Shown here one piece after another: positions 38,601-41,440 of a stretch of DNA of 64,000 bases. The first letter of the stretch is position 1, and each line of letters begins with the position of its first letter. The notes beneath the pieces were generated by a model, which saw only the letters and a list, made by a program, of their open reading frames with translations, made no database searches and had not been told where the DNA came from. A program made the position numbers and the translations under genes. Source of the DNA: Scolanthus callimorphus (Eukaryota > Cnidaria > Anthozoa > Actiniaria > Edwardsiidae); the NCBI GenBank assembly GCA_033964015.1, contig CM066916.1, forward strand, positions 30,397,404-30,461,403. The letters are read 5' to 3'.

Positions 38601-40806
38601 TGAAAGCGCAAACTCGCCTGTTGCAGACATTTAGGAGAGCTTGACAGATAACCTTCGTTTGGTACTTACTGATAACTGTGGGGACGATTCAAACGTGCAT
38701 TCGTTTCACGATGATTGGCCCCGCCATATCGAGTAGGTGCAAAAATAGCCGAGTCCGGTATTCCCATATTTTCCATCCCCAAGGGTTGTGAACATGATTC
38801 TGCAAATACAAGGAACGTTTGGACGTGCAGGTTTAGGAACCACGGGCCCGCTTTTCGAAACACCTGCATTAAAGAGGCCGTGTCAGCCACTCCGTTGTTA
38901 TTGTTTTCGTTTGATATTAGAAGACGAATTACGTGGAAAAAATCTCTTAATAAACATATATAAACAAAGTTTCAGATTTACTTTACCAATGTTCTCGATT
39001 TGGTATAGACCAAATCGAGAACATTGGTCTATACTCTCTAAATCAGCTGATGGAAATGGATGCTTTCTCCGACTTGGTATGTTGCTATGCTGTCAAAATT
39101 ACACAGGCTCTTTAAATTGAAAAGAGCTTCTCTGCGACGTTCTAAATATCAAGGAATAAGAAGTTCCAGATTGTTTTAGCAGAGAAATAAACAAACCACA
39201 AAACGTTCGAAATTCAGATATCTTACTAGCAGAACAAGAGGGTTTCGGGCCTGCGAATTATTGAGTATATCTGGAGATTTCATTTGTTTCACAATAACGT
39301 AACGGGTGTTTTCCGTTTCTTTTTCATTAAGTAAGTATTCATAGACTCATTCATAAATCATCATGCTGAAACAAAACAAAAATCATAAGCGTGTAGGAGG
39401 TTTGCATACGCGATACAAATTTCCATAGACGTTTCATATTTATATTCCATATATATTTGACTAACTGATTCGTTTGAGAAGCTATATCAAACACCCGGCA
39501 GGACAGTTTGTTCATCAGGATTACCAAACACCTCGAAGTCGGTTAAAAAACTCGGCTTTGCATTGTGTTTTCGTTTTCGTGTGTTTGGAAATCCTGATGA
39601 AACAAGCTGTCACGTGTTTGATACATTAACAAATGCCCTCTGAATTTCCGTGGTATGTCCTCTTACATCACAAAACTCTCGGAAAAAGTAAAATCAGAAA
39701 CAGCGCGCGTACGACCAAACGGTTTTACGCGCTTGCTGCCAAACGGTGTTTTCATTGGTCCTTTTAGCGCGCGCGCTGACGATGGTGCGTTCCATGATAC
39801 ATATTTTATGTCCCAATGGCTGAGAGCCAATCAGAAATCAAGAAACGGGCGCGTTGAGGTATAGTTGACAACTGTCCTCTGATTTTCCGTGGTATGTCCT
39901 CATATATACACCAGGACATTTGTTAAATGTAGCCATGGCTTAGAGCCAATCCGAATTCGAGAAACACGTGCATTGTGGTATAATACATGACACACCAAGA
40001 CTAATTCCATACCGTTTCCAGAGCATGCTTTAAATAGCCCTAATACCTGTGAAGCAAACAGTAGTAAAATCAGTTTTAAGGTTGATTTCACGAGCGACGG
40101 AGCGCAGCGCATGCGGGGACGGACGGTATAAATAGAGATGCCATGAAGGTATAAATAGAGATGGAAAATAGACGGGTCCACACCCTGGGTTATATCAAGG
40201 GTAATCAGGGAAAGAAAGAGAAACGAGAGAGATATAAGGGAAATTCGAGCCCAAAATCTTCATATGTAAACGTACAATCAAAGTCTCTTTTGAAAGACAG
40301 ATTTCATTTACAGATTTTAACACATGTCGGAGAAAATAATTCACACGCAAGTAGTACAGAAACTCATCAAGGCAGTTCAAATACAAGCAGAATAACATAC
40401 AGGTTTAACAGTTTGAAAAACGTTTAATGAAAATAGCAGAGATGTAGATCTTTGTGATAAAAAAACGAAAAAAACTTCTTTGTTATCTAGCTCAGGAGTG
40501 GCCGAGATTTTTTTCGATATTTAGGGGCCCGCTTACCCTTCCCATAATGCATTGCTTTGTTTTTGTTTACATGATTTATTGCATCAGCAACTCTGACTTA
40601 ATGTAAAGGGATTCTACTATTACGAGTTTTTCTCGCGATTGGATGGTAAAATGCGCTAAACTGACAAAAAAGCTTTTTTGGTATCGAAAATAGCGGCGAA
40701 GCATTGCATTATTGGCAGGGTGGGTTGACGCCTTTAAAGTTTCAATGTTTTTTTTTGTCATGTCACTTACCAAAAGCAGTATCGCAATAGGTACGCGGAC
40801 AATCAT
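705..40806 (-). CDS. Secreted multi-discoidin (FA58C) / F-type lectin protein gene, 5' end complete, 3' end off window
   Basis: Thirty coding exons read from high to low coordinates give: signal peptide, FA58C domains 1-5, one F-type lectin (FTP) domain, FA58C domains 6-12. Exons were found by translating the minus strand and recognising the FA58C landmarks (first-half PLGM, ITASS, ARL..GGWC, YLQIDL; second-half R-aromatic-hydrophobic-R, MRVELYG), then checking each acceptor, donor and phase. Modules are bounded by phase-1 introns; the internal FA58C intron is usually phase 0. Frame is kept through every junction except inside domain 6. FA58C and F-type lectin folds are extracellular beta-sandwiches that in other proteins bind carbohydrate, phospholipid or collagen; with a signal peptide and no membrane segment seen, a secreted adhesion or recognition protein is inferred. 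The ligand is unknown. Total about 1,980 codons in the window; the gene is still open after the phase-1 donor at 705. Domain entries below give exon positions. Confidence 0.85.
1027..2905. repeat. 66/75-bp minisatellite with a 273-bp higher-order repeat
   Basis: About 27 near-identical units containing CACCGAGTGTCGCAGCAGTC. Most are 66 bp; some are 75 bp because of an extra CAACTGCGA. The right part shows a higher-order pattern of 66+75+66+66 bp: the variant ACAGAG recurs at 2245, 2518 and 2791, exactly 273 bp apart. The left-most unit is degenerate. Unit lengths are multiples of three and lack stops, so long open frames appear on both strands (660, 640 and 587 codons); they are side effects of the repeat, not supported genes. 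It lies in the intron of FA58C domain 12. Confidence 0.9.
2906..3546. other. Intronic sequence without recognised feature
   Basis: Low-complexity A/T stretch around 3340-3370 (aaataaaata repeats); otherwise nothing recognised on either strand. A separate 86-codon minus frame here has no family features. Confidence 0.6.
3985..4095. repeat. Dispersed repeat, inverted copy at 39020-39118
   Basis: TTTAAAGCGCCTGTGTAAG, followed by a shared piece with ACATACTAAGTCAGAGAAAGC and CATCCATTTCCATC, recurs in reverse complement at 39020-39118 next to a palindrome. Two copies in one gene show an interspersed family. The rest of 4100-4914 holds nothing I recognise. Confidence 0.65.
4915..5856 (-). CDS. FA58C domain 11, three exons
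   Basis: Exons 5663-5856 (194 bases, phase 1 to 0), 5275-5379 (105 bases, phase 0 to 0) and 4915-5056 (142 bases, phase 0 to 1). First: ACNQSLGIEDGRIPSSAF, WQARLNSPSQWC, LLQIDLGS, GIAVQ, donor GTATGG. The middle exon was found from its acceptor ttgactttttag: GSQALGGMATRIKLFYS, then WKYYTNKNTGN, donor GTAGGT. Third: EIKRTAAVDD, QARFIGVYM, CLRLELYGC, donor GTGAGT. Both Cys are present. It has an extra phase-0 intron after VQ that most sister domains lack. Confidence 0.85.
6089..6472. repeat. 380-bp polypurine tract (GGAGGAAGAGGA-type)
   Basis: Almost pure purine on the plus strand, made of GGAGGAAGA, GGAGGAACA and GGAGGAGGA steps with 3-bp periodicity. This makes several open frames (Gly-Arg, Arg-Lys, Leu-Phe, Pro-Leu repeats) that are not genes. 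On the transcript strand it is a pyrimidine tract starting 14 bases after the 5' splice site of the intron between FA58C 10 and 11. Such mirror-like polypurine tracts can form triplex (H-DNA). Confidence 0.9.
6486..7084 (-). CDS. FA58C domain 10, two exons
   Basis: Exons 6774-7084 (311 bases, phase 1 to 0) and 6486-6627 (142 bases, phase 0 to 1), separated by a 146-base intron. First half: DFYPLGMENVDI, RHARLWYTESGW, FFLVNFGS, YLLSFYVELYEDG, YKENGSVK, donor GTGCGA. Second half: IFEGSSVMED, KVRTFRLSPVTW, SMRLELYGNN, donor GTAAGT. Both terminal Cys are missing (Asp at the start, Asn at the end). Starting 14 bases past the last donor, the next intron is a 380-base pyrimidine tract in the transcript. 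Confidence 0.85.
7302..7431. mobile_element. 130-bp MITE
   Basis: Ends TTAAAGGCCCATCACCAACC and its inverse GGTTGGTGATGGGCCTTTAA. The outermost TTAA on both sides may be the target duplication (piggyBac-like, inference). A diverged copy is at 9659-9799. Confidence 0.8.
7484..7880. mobile_element. Foldback element (long inverted repeat), joined to a related MITE end
   Basis: GAAACATTGAAGGCATTGGT at 7484 is inverted at ACCAATGCCTTCAATG, ending about 7769; the arms are about 110 bp. A second layer runs from TTTAGTATAATAGCTCAAGC (7657) to CGCTTGAGTTAAATACT near 7870 and includes TATATTCACCTATAGGTGAA-type sequence. The same second layer forms a complete element at 26466-26655, so this locus looks like two related elements overlapping. 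Confidence 0.75.
7881..8850. other. Intronic stretch, nothing recognised
   Basis: No exon, RNA gene or clear inverted repeat was found. Small open frames have no family features. Confidence 0.5.
8851..10141 (-). CDS. FA58C domain 9, two exons
   Basis: Exons 9816-10141 (326 bases, phase 1 to 0) and 8851-8983 (133 bases, phase 0 to 1). First half: ECFSAIDFELRD, LITASSHIGPSFYPWYGSM, YLQFDLRV, WVGQYYVQYSHGSTWTNYT, donor GTAAGC. Second half: LFTGNSGVLP, GRYIRVLPTQW, CMRIELYGC, donor GTTTGT. Both Cys are present. The usual ARL..GGWC becomes GSMRIGGRSLTWC. The intron contains a MITE with 9-bp target duplications (9308-9528), and another small inverted-repeat element touches the first exon's 3' side (9659-9799). 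Confidence 0.85.
9308..9528. mobile_element. 221-bp MITE with perfect 9-bp target duplication
   Basis: TTTCTAAGC occurs at 9299-9307 and again at 9529-9537. The element between has inverted ends CATTCTCGTATCCAGAGCTC and GAGCTCTGGGTTCGAGAATG. The same end type is seen at 13179-13729 and, partially, near 24950-25020, so this is a family. A 9-bp duplication would fit a Mutator-like source (inference). Confidence 0.88.
9659..9799. mobile_element. Diverged copy of the 130-bp MITE
   Basis: Shares CTATCACCAACCGAGAGCC, CCAATCAGAGCACCCGAAAG and the reverse end TGTGATGGACCTTTAAA with 7302-7431. It lies 17 bases from the exon boundary of FA58C domain 9. Confidence 0.78.
10538..10559. repeat. (GT)n microsatellite
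   Basis: About eleven GT steps. On the transcript strand it is a CA run a few bases downstream of the 5' splice site after FA58C domain 8. Confidence 0.9.
10566..13023 (-). CDS. FA58C domain 8, two exons
   Basis: Exons 12716-13023 (308 bases, phase 1 to 0) and 10566-10698 (133 bases, phase 0 to 1). First half: VCREPLGMEDM, SSITASSFEPGYEPSSARL, GGGAWC, YLQVDFRK, LGYSNDGLFFKNYTK, donor GTAAGA. I chose the acceptor ttgtgctttag because it keeps phase 1 and includes the domain's first Cys; a nearer AG would lose it. Second half: VMVNSLEGH, TRMVRIIPLYW, CVRVEFLGC, donor GTACCA. A (GT)n microsatellite starts just after that donor, and a 628-bp TIR element lies in the intron. Confidence 0.85.
10699..11860. 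repeat. Intronic stretch with a short copy of the 18-20 kb repeat family
   Basis: Around 11515-11685 the sequence ATTTTCTCTCTAAAATGAAC through TTTCGAGCTCCTTTAAACAT and ACCCTGCTTATG matches the two outer ends of the element at 18190-20310, here joined directly. Nothing else recognised in the stretch. Confidence 0.6.
11861..12488. mobile_element. 628-bp TIR element with a smaller TIR element nested inside
   Basis: Outer ends AATAGACCTTTTTCCAAAAT and its inverse at 12463-12488 (arms about 25 bp). Inside, 12115-12373 has its own inverted ends TATATACCGTTTCCGGG and CCCGGAAACGGTATATA. No transposase frame is present. Located in the intron of FA58C domain 8. Confidence 0.82.
13179..13729. mobile_element. 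551-bp MITE, same family as 9308-9528
   Basis: Arms of about 70 bp beginning CAATCTTGTACCCAGAGCCC and its inverse. Flanks GGCTCATGA and GGCGCATGA look like a 9-bp target duplication with one later change. GC-rich arms, AT-rich centre, no coding frame. Confidence 0.8.
14062..14346. mobile_element. Foldback MITE (CATCGCGACCC family), best copy
   Basis: ACAGTTGCATCGCGACCC at the left, its inverse at the right; arms continue with TTCCGCCAATCAAACC / CGGAACAGCAAAG and TTGCCCTGTTTCGCCTAGTG / CACTAGGCGAAACA. Related copies or fragments lie at 25795-25975, 32640-32935, 33030-33180 and 53960-54210. Confidence 0.82.
14377..15108 (-). CDS. FA58C domain 7, two exons
   Basis: Exons 14816-15108 (293 bases, phase 1 to 0) and 14377-14518 (142 bases, phase 0 to 1). 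First half: DCSEELGFRDW, GLQVSSH, YLLVDLARG, YSVAFNREGPHWLNYLEDGKIK, donor GTATAG. Second half: VFAGNLIPW, EARRVRLTI, LQIELYGC, donor GTATGG. Both Cys are present. The ITASS and GGxWC landmarks are more diverged than in neighbours. The 298-base intron between the halves carries a run of 28 G on the plus strand (14605-14632), so the transcript would hold C28. Confidence 0.82.
14605..14632 (+). repeat. G28 homopolymer
   Basis: Twenty-eight consecutive G on the plus strand inside the intron of FA58C domain 7. It can form a G-quadruplex; length is likely variable and prone to sequencing error. Confidence 0.9.
15545..15943. mobile_element. TIR element of about 400 bp
   Basis: GTGACCAGCATCACGGAATT and TTTGTCTGCGCATGCGT at the left are inverted at 15910-15943. 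Its interior (cacggattaattttgcga through cagccgatgaaac) recurs at 25985-26215 without the same ends. Confidence 0.78.
16407..16660. mobile_element. TIR element of about 255 bp with long arms
   Basis: GACCGCCGCGCTTGTGA and the following CCCAAGGCAGACTCGTGCCC, through GATTATGGGAAGGATTAGCG, are inverted on the right side; arms are about 100 bp. A short extra piece (gacagactcgtacccagt) is at 16350. Confidence 0.8.
17210..17640. repeat. Dispersed repeat interrupted by a MITE (17373-17567)
   Basis: The outer repeat (attccgtggtatataagagg, gccaaacggtgttttcgtag, ctgagagccaaacagaatt) recurs uninterrupted at 39640-39990. The MITE has ends TATAGAGCAGATTTC and its inverse GAAATTGCTCTATA and belongs to the family at 219-636. 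The uninterrupted copy shows the empty site, where only about TATA separates the flanks, so a TA or TATA target is likely. Confidence 0.78.
18190..20310. mobile_element. Large palindromic element with internal tandem units
   Basis: Left arm (about 18290-19070) and right arm (about 19620-20150) are inverted copies: for example TTCATTTTGATGGAAAAAGC, TTCTGGATGTAGACCCACCC, CTGATCATGTACTTCCAG appear in both. Within the left arm a unit of about 300 bp (cttccagttttatcgaagtgg...) repeats about three times. Outer ends match the short copy at 11515-11685. No transposase found. It occupies the intron where the middle part of FA58C domain 6 should be. Confidence 0.8.
20788..21181. mobile_element. Inverted-repeat element containing G15, followed by C17
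   Basis: AGGGGCACCCAAC at 20788 is inverted (GTTGGGTGCCCCT) at 21169-21181. A G15 run is at 20929-20943 and a C17 run just outside at 21247-21263. The following 21330-21600 has repeated (t)ccctta(g)gg motifs and CGACGATCATCCCCG, shared with 55100-55560. Confidence 0.55.
21621..22052 (-). CDS. F-type lectin (FTP, fucolectin-type) domain, one exon
   Basis: A single 432-base exon, phase 1 at both ends (acceptor cattcag, donor GTACGC). Reading: NVALQQPTQQSG, KAVDGNR, GSCSRITNN, WWRLDLPY, VTIVNRKD, YKICG, RGKHVQIV and LCEVEVAAY. These are the ordered landmarks of the F-type lectin domain (eel fucolectin, tachylectin-4, pentraxin-1), which has the same fold as FA58C. In fucose-binding members a His, then RxD, then a basic residue four places after the Asp contact the sugar. 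Here RKD is present, but the expected His position looks like Arg (CSR) and the later basic residue looks like Ala, so classical fucose binding may be lost; this alignment is by eye. It is the only non-FA58C domain seen in the protein and sits between FA58C 5 and 6. Confidence 0.85.
22714..22817. repeat. Perfect 104-bp palindrome with no spacer
   Basis: From CTTCCCTGCTAGCAGAGGCC outward, every base pairs with the mirror position around the centre GTTCG|CGAAC (22765/22766); 52 + 52 bp with no mismatch. GACATTCG flanks both sides (22706-22713 and from 22817), suggesting an 8-10-bp target duplication. It lies between FA58C 5 and the F-type lectin exon. Confidence 0.9.
23269..24863 (-). CDS. FA58C domain 5, two exons
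   Basis: Exons 24550-24863 (314 bases, phase 1 to 0) and 23269-23407 (139 bases, phase 0 to 1). First half: GCSVPLGLKSGEI, GRLNGPSAWC, YLEIDLLIP, ITAIATQG, then a GTATGT donor after the codons for TGYVV. Second half: YFVANTDRNSTV, TRWLKIRI, CLRAELYGC and a GTAAGG donor. Both terminal Cys are present. A tRNA-derived SINE lies in the intron between the two exons (23708-23893). Confidence 0.85.
23708..23893 (-). mobile_element. tRNA-derived SINE
   Basis: On the minus strand: box A TAGCTCAGTTGGTAGA and box B GAGTTCGAACC at tRNA spacing, then a non-tRNA body with GGACGTTAAACCG and an A-rich tail (aaaaaaaa at about 23710). The would-be acceptor stem does not pair, so it is not a working tRNA gene. 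GGACGTTAAAC-like cores occur in known metazoan SINE families (recalled, not checked). It sits in the intron of FA58C domain 5. Confidence 0.8.
25271..28527 (-). CDS. FA58C domain 4, two exons
   Basis: Exons 28220-28527 (308 bases, phase 1 to 0) and 25271-25415 (145 bases, phase 0 to 1). First half: FREPLGMESRAI, SARLNNDN, FLLIKLAV, then FSLSYSQDGVTYTDYTENGETK before the donor (the SYSxDGxxY core followed by an ENG turn). Second half: ATYVKISVLEM, AYLMVELYG, then a GTAATT donor. The usual first Cys is Phe and the usual last Cys is Thr, so this domain has lost both halves of its disulfide. The intron holds the CRE-like repeat element (26985-28205) and a MITE (26466-26655). Confidence 0.83.
25795..26215. 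mobile_element. Fragments of two repeat families
   Basis: 25795-25975: GTTGCATCGCGACCCGCG, CGCCAGTCAAATG and GAAGCCAGTTCACTG match one side and part of the other of the 14062-14346 foldback. 25985-26215: cacggattaatttttgcga and cagccgatgaaac match the interior of the 15545-15943 element. Confidence 0.65.
26466..26655. mobile_element. 190-bp MITE
   Basis: Ends TTTTAGTATAATTACTCAAG and its inverse CTTGAGTAATTATACTAA. The centre has a palindrome TTCACCTATAGGTGAA. Same family as the second layer of 7484-7880. Confidence 0.8.
26985..28205. mobile_element. Composite repeat element with CRE/E-box tandem repeats, copy A
   Basis: Begins TAATATATAGATTTAGGCAC and GCGGAGCTCCC, as does copy B at 59268. 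Contains four to five units of about 115-130 bp with CCCAAGTTTGGTT and TGACGTCATCGATGACGTCA followed by CACGTGACC. The right end (cgcttcgcgccgcgcgggag) is GC-rich and repeats the GGAGCTCC motif. A four-fold GGAC run is at about 27915. No coding frame. Confidence 0.75.
28940..29127. mobile_element. 188-bp inverted-repeat element
   Basis: CACAGGGGTTTTTCTGCAGA and ACTCATCCATGG at the left are inverted at the right (ATGGATGGGTTTCTGCAGAA, CCCTGTGG). 29128-30149 shows nothing I recognise. Confidence 0.72.
30150..30436. mobile_element. Small TIR element related to the Helentron end
   Basis: TACTCTGCAGACAGAGCGGA at the left, its inverse (TCCGCTCTGCCTACTCTGC) at the right. Its interior (TTAGAAAAAAGTCAT, GATATTTTGTTTTC, GCAAAACATCAAGC) resembles the terminal repeat of the 41-52 kb transposon. 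It ends 31 bases from the second-half exon of FA58C domain 3. Confidence 0.65.
30467..32530 (-). CDS. FA58C domain 3, two exons
   Basis: Exons 32238-32530 (phase 1 to 0) and 30467-30599 (phase 0 to 1, 133 bases). First half: CFERVGLTSGEVP, then WRARLGNPSAWC, YITIDLVQ and a donor after SIK. The second half was not in any long ORF and was found by landmark search: TFTANDSSS after the acceptor (actccatag), AAYFQFVV, then CLRLELFGCR and a GTTAGT donor. Cys at both ends. The 133-base length matches the second-half exons of domains 8 and 9, which supports the call. A 17-bp tandem array and several MITEs lie in the intron between the two exons. Confidence 0.83.
31018..31316. mobile_element. 299-bp TIR element
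   Basis: GTCCAGGAATTGCGTGA at the left, TCACGCAATTCCTGGGCAT at the right, with inner pairs GTTCACATTGACCA / TGGTCAATGTGAAT. Nearby, 31426-31459 is a separate perfect hairpin (GCTACTAGTAGGCTATA and its inverse with a 3-base loop). Confidence 0.75.
31785..32047 (+). repeat. 17-bp tandem repeat (GGTTGGTCGAATGGATG type)
   Basis: About 15 units of GGTTGGTCG(A/G)ATGG(A/T)TG. Two main variants alternate (gaatggatg, ggatggttg). Open frames over it (Trp-Val-Gly-Arg repeats) are artefacts. It is followed by three units of about 30 bp with CCTTTCTAACATGGCCCCTT up to 32140. Confidence 0.9.
32640..33180. mobile_element. Foldback MITE copy plus adjacent fragment (CATCGCGACCC family)
   Basis: 32640-32935: GTGACCCGCGTTTTC, TTCCGCCAGTCAAATC, then GCACTAGGCGAAACAGGGCA and GGTCGCGAGGCAACG form the inverted arms. 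33030-33180 repeats the TTGCCCAGTTTTGCC / GCACTGGGCGAA core. 33181-33539 shows nothing further. Confidence 0.72.
33540..34509 (-). CDS. FA58C domain 2 with a glycosylation-rich insertion, three exons
   Basis: Exons 34242-34509 (phase 1 to 2), 33791-34004 (2 to 0) and 33540-33681 (0 to 1). First exon: PLGLESG, SAFSASS, ARLNTSLHGGSWC, YLQIDLG. The middle exon is longer than in the other three-exon domains and adds about 40 residues before WVKTYILNYSSDLLTW, with several N-x-S/T sites (NST, NGT, NTT, NYS). The third exon has IRARAVRIRP and CLRVELHG. Both terminal Cys of the domain are absent (the start reads SPMIPLG, the end HGQQ). The last donor is GTACGT at 33539-33534. Role as for the whole protein: an extracellular binding module with unknown ligand. 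Confidence 0.82.
34745..34893. repeat. Short minisatellite (GGCGTGACATGGCGTGGC)
   Basis: About five units of 25-35 bp built from gtggcgtgacatggcgtgg and agtagagg, between the exons of FA58C domains 1 and 2, ending about 30 bases from an exon. Confidence 0.85.
34925..38799 (-). CDS. FA58C (discoidin) domain 1, three exons
   Basis: Exons 38670-38799 (phase 1 to 2), 35602-35773 (phase 2 to 0) and 34925-35072 (phase 0 to 1). The first exon starts with ESCSQPLGMENMG, the usual FA58C start with its Cys. The split codon at the first junction completes to Gln and runs on into WWNAPFY and FLQIDLS. The third exon has RARYVQF and ends VELRVELYGC, supplying the closing Cys. The donor after the last exon could be at 34925 (GTTAGT) or six bases earlier (GTGACT); both keep phase, and I chose the one that retains the Cys. 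The intron position inside the first half differs from that in most other domains of this gene. Confidence 0.85.
35074..35601. other. Intron inside FA58C domain 1, nothing recognised
   Basis: Three overlapping plus-strand frames here lack family features and overlap the exon shadow. The AT-rich block at 35415-35540 may be an old repeat end. Confidence 0.5.
36518..36593. repeat. 76-bp hairpin
   Basis: GGTAAATGAATAAATGATCA and its inverse TGATCATTTAATTCATTTACC with the inner pair AAGAAGCAATTGCTTCTT. Surrounding 35800-37550 shows no exon or other recognised feature. Confidence 0.75.
37553..38062. repeat. Tandem array of about 72 bp with an inverted first copy
   Basis: GTGTAAACCACATAAGGGAA, GTGAGTTTGATATCC and TTGCGCTTGCACTTGCGTCT repeat about five times from 37680. 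The first end (cttatgtggtttacactaga at 37561) is inverted, so a foldback element appears to have expanded one arm. Confidence 0.82.
38361..38553. mobile_element. 193-bp MITE with 46-bp inverted ends
   Basis: CTGCGAGCATTGGTTTCCTC and continuing TCTTAGACCGACGGCGAGCA are inverted at the right (TGCTCGTCGTCGGCCTAGGA, GAAACCAATGCTCGCAG). It lies about 120 bases from the donor of the first FA58C exon. Confidence 0.82.
38983..39118. repeat. Palindrome plus dispersed repeat
   Basis: ACCAATGTTCTCGATTTGGT, four bases, then its exact inverse. The following part is the inverted partner of 3985-4095. Confidence 0.75.
39483..39990. mobile_element. 145-bp MITE followed by the uninterrupted copy of the 17 kb repeat
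   Basis: 39483-39627: TATCAAACAC and CATCAGGATTACCAAACAC inverted as GTGTTTGGAAATCCTGATG and GTGTTTGATA. 39640-39990: the repeat family of 17210-17640 without the MITE, itself present as two similar parts (ccgtggtatgtcctc occurs twice). Confidence 0.75.
40013..40806 (-). CDS. Signal peptide, exons 1-2 of the discoidin/lectin gene
   Basis: Exon 1 coding part is 40771-40806: ATG plus 11 codons (MIVRVPIAILLL), then a consensus donor GTAAGT, phase 0. Exon 2 is 40013-40046: a pyrimidine-rich acceptor (tgtttgcttcacag), 11 codons plus one base (VLGLFKACSGN), then a GTATGG donor, phase 1. Joined they give a textbook signal peptide: short start with one Arg, a hydrophobic core, and a small-residue region (ACSG) for cleavage. 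The phase-1 end fits the phase-1 start of FA58C domain 1, whose first codon completes as Glu. Both exons are too short to find by ORF length; the call rests on splice sites, phase and hydrophobicity. The 5' UTR and promoter must lie in 40807 upward, close to the transposon end at 41031. Confidence 0.7.
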
Positions 40807-41030
40807 TTCACCGACTCTCGTGTAACATCAATACTGTACGGGTTGACCTGCTTGATGGATGGTCGAGAACAAATGTGGTAGCATCCTGGGATGAAATAAA
40901 AATGTTTGAATATATAGAATAAAAAAATGTAGAATCAAATGTGGAATATTGTTTTGGCCCATGCCTTAGATTCCTTCTTTCTCAAGAATCATATAATATT
41001 TACTTTTCACTGAAATACCCCGGCCGTAAC
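40807..41030 (-). promoter_or_regulatory. Presumed 5' UTR / promoter interval of the discoidin/lectin gene
   Basis: The 224 bases between the inferred start codon and the transposon end. No clear TATA box or other element could be assigned; the boundary with the transposon suggests the ancestral upstream region has been displaced. Position-based inference only. Confidence 0.3.
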
Positions 41031-41440
41031 CGACAGAACCCAAACATGGAAAGATTTCTACTCTAAGGTCAGGTAAAGTCAGATAGGCTTGATTCTTTGC
41101 ATAGAGAATCCTTATACAATAAGAAACAAAATATCAAATATGACTTTTGTAGCTACTGCACTAGTGTGCGGTAGCTACTATGTCGTCACGTCGGAAAAAA
41201 AAGGAAGTAAGAGTGAATACGCCCGTGAGGCATGCTGGGATAGTGGGTTGGGACGTCGGATCGACTTCGGGCGTTCGGGCTACGATCTATCAAGTCTATC
41301 GATGCAAAAATAAAAATGTGATCTGAAAATTATGTTCTTATATTCTTTAATTAATTGAATTATCGAAAAAATATTTCAATAAAGAATGACTCTAGAATGA
41401 CAGAAACTACTTCAATTGTATATATCTGCGAAAATGTTCA

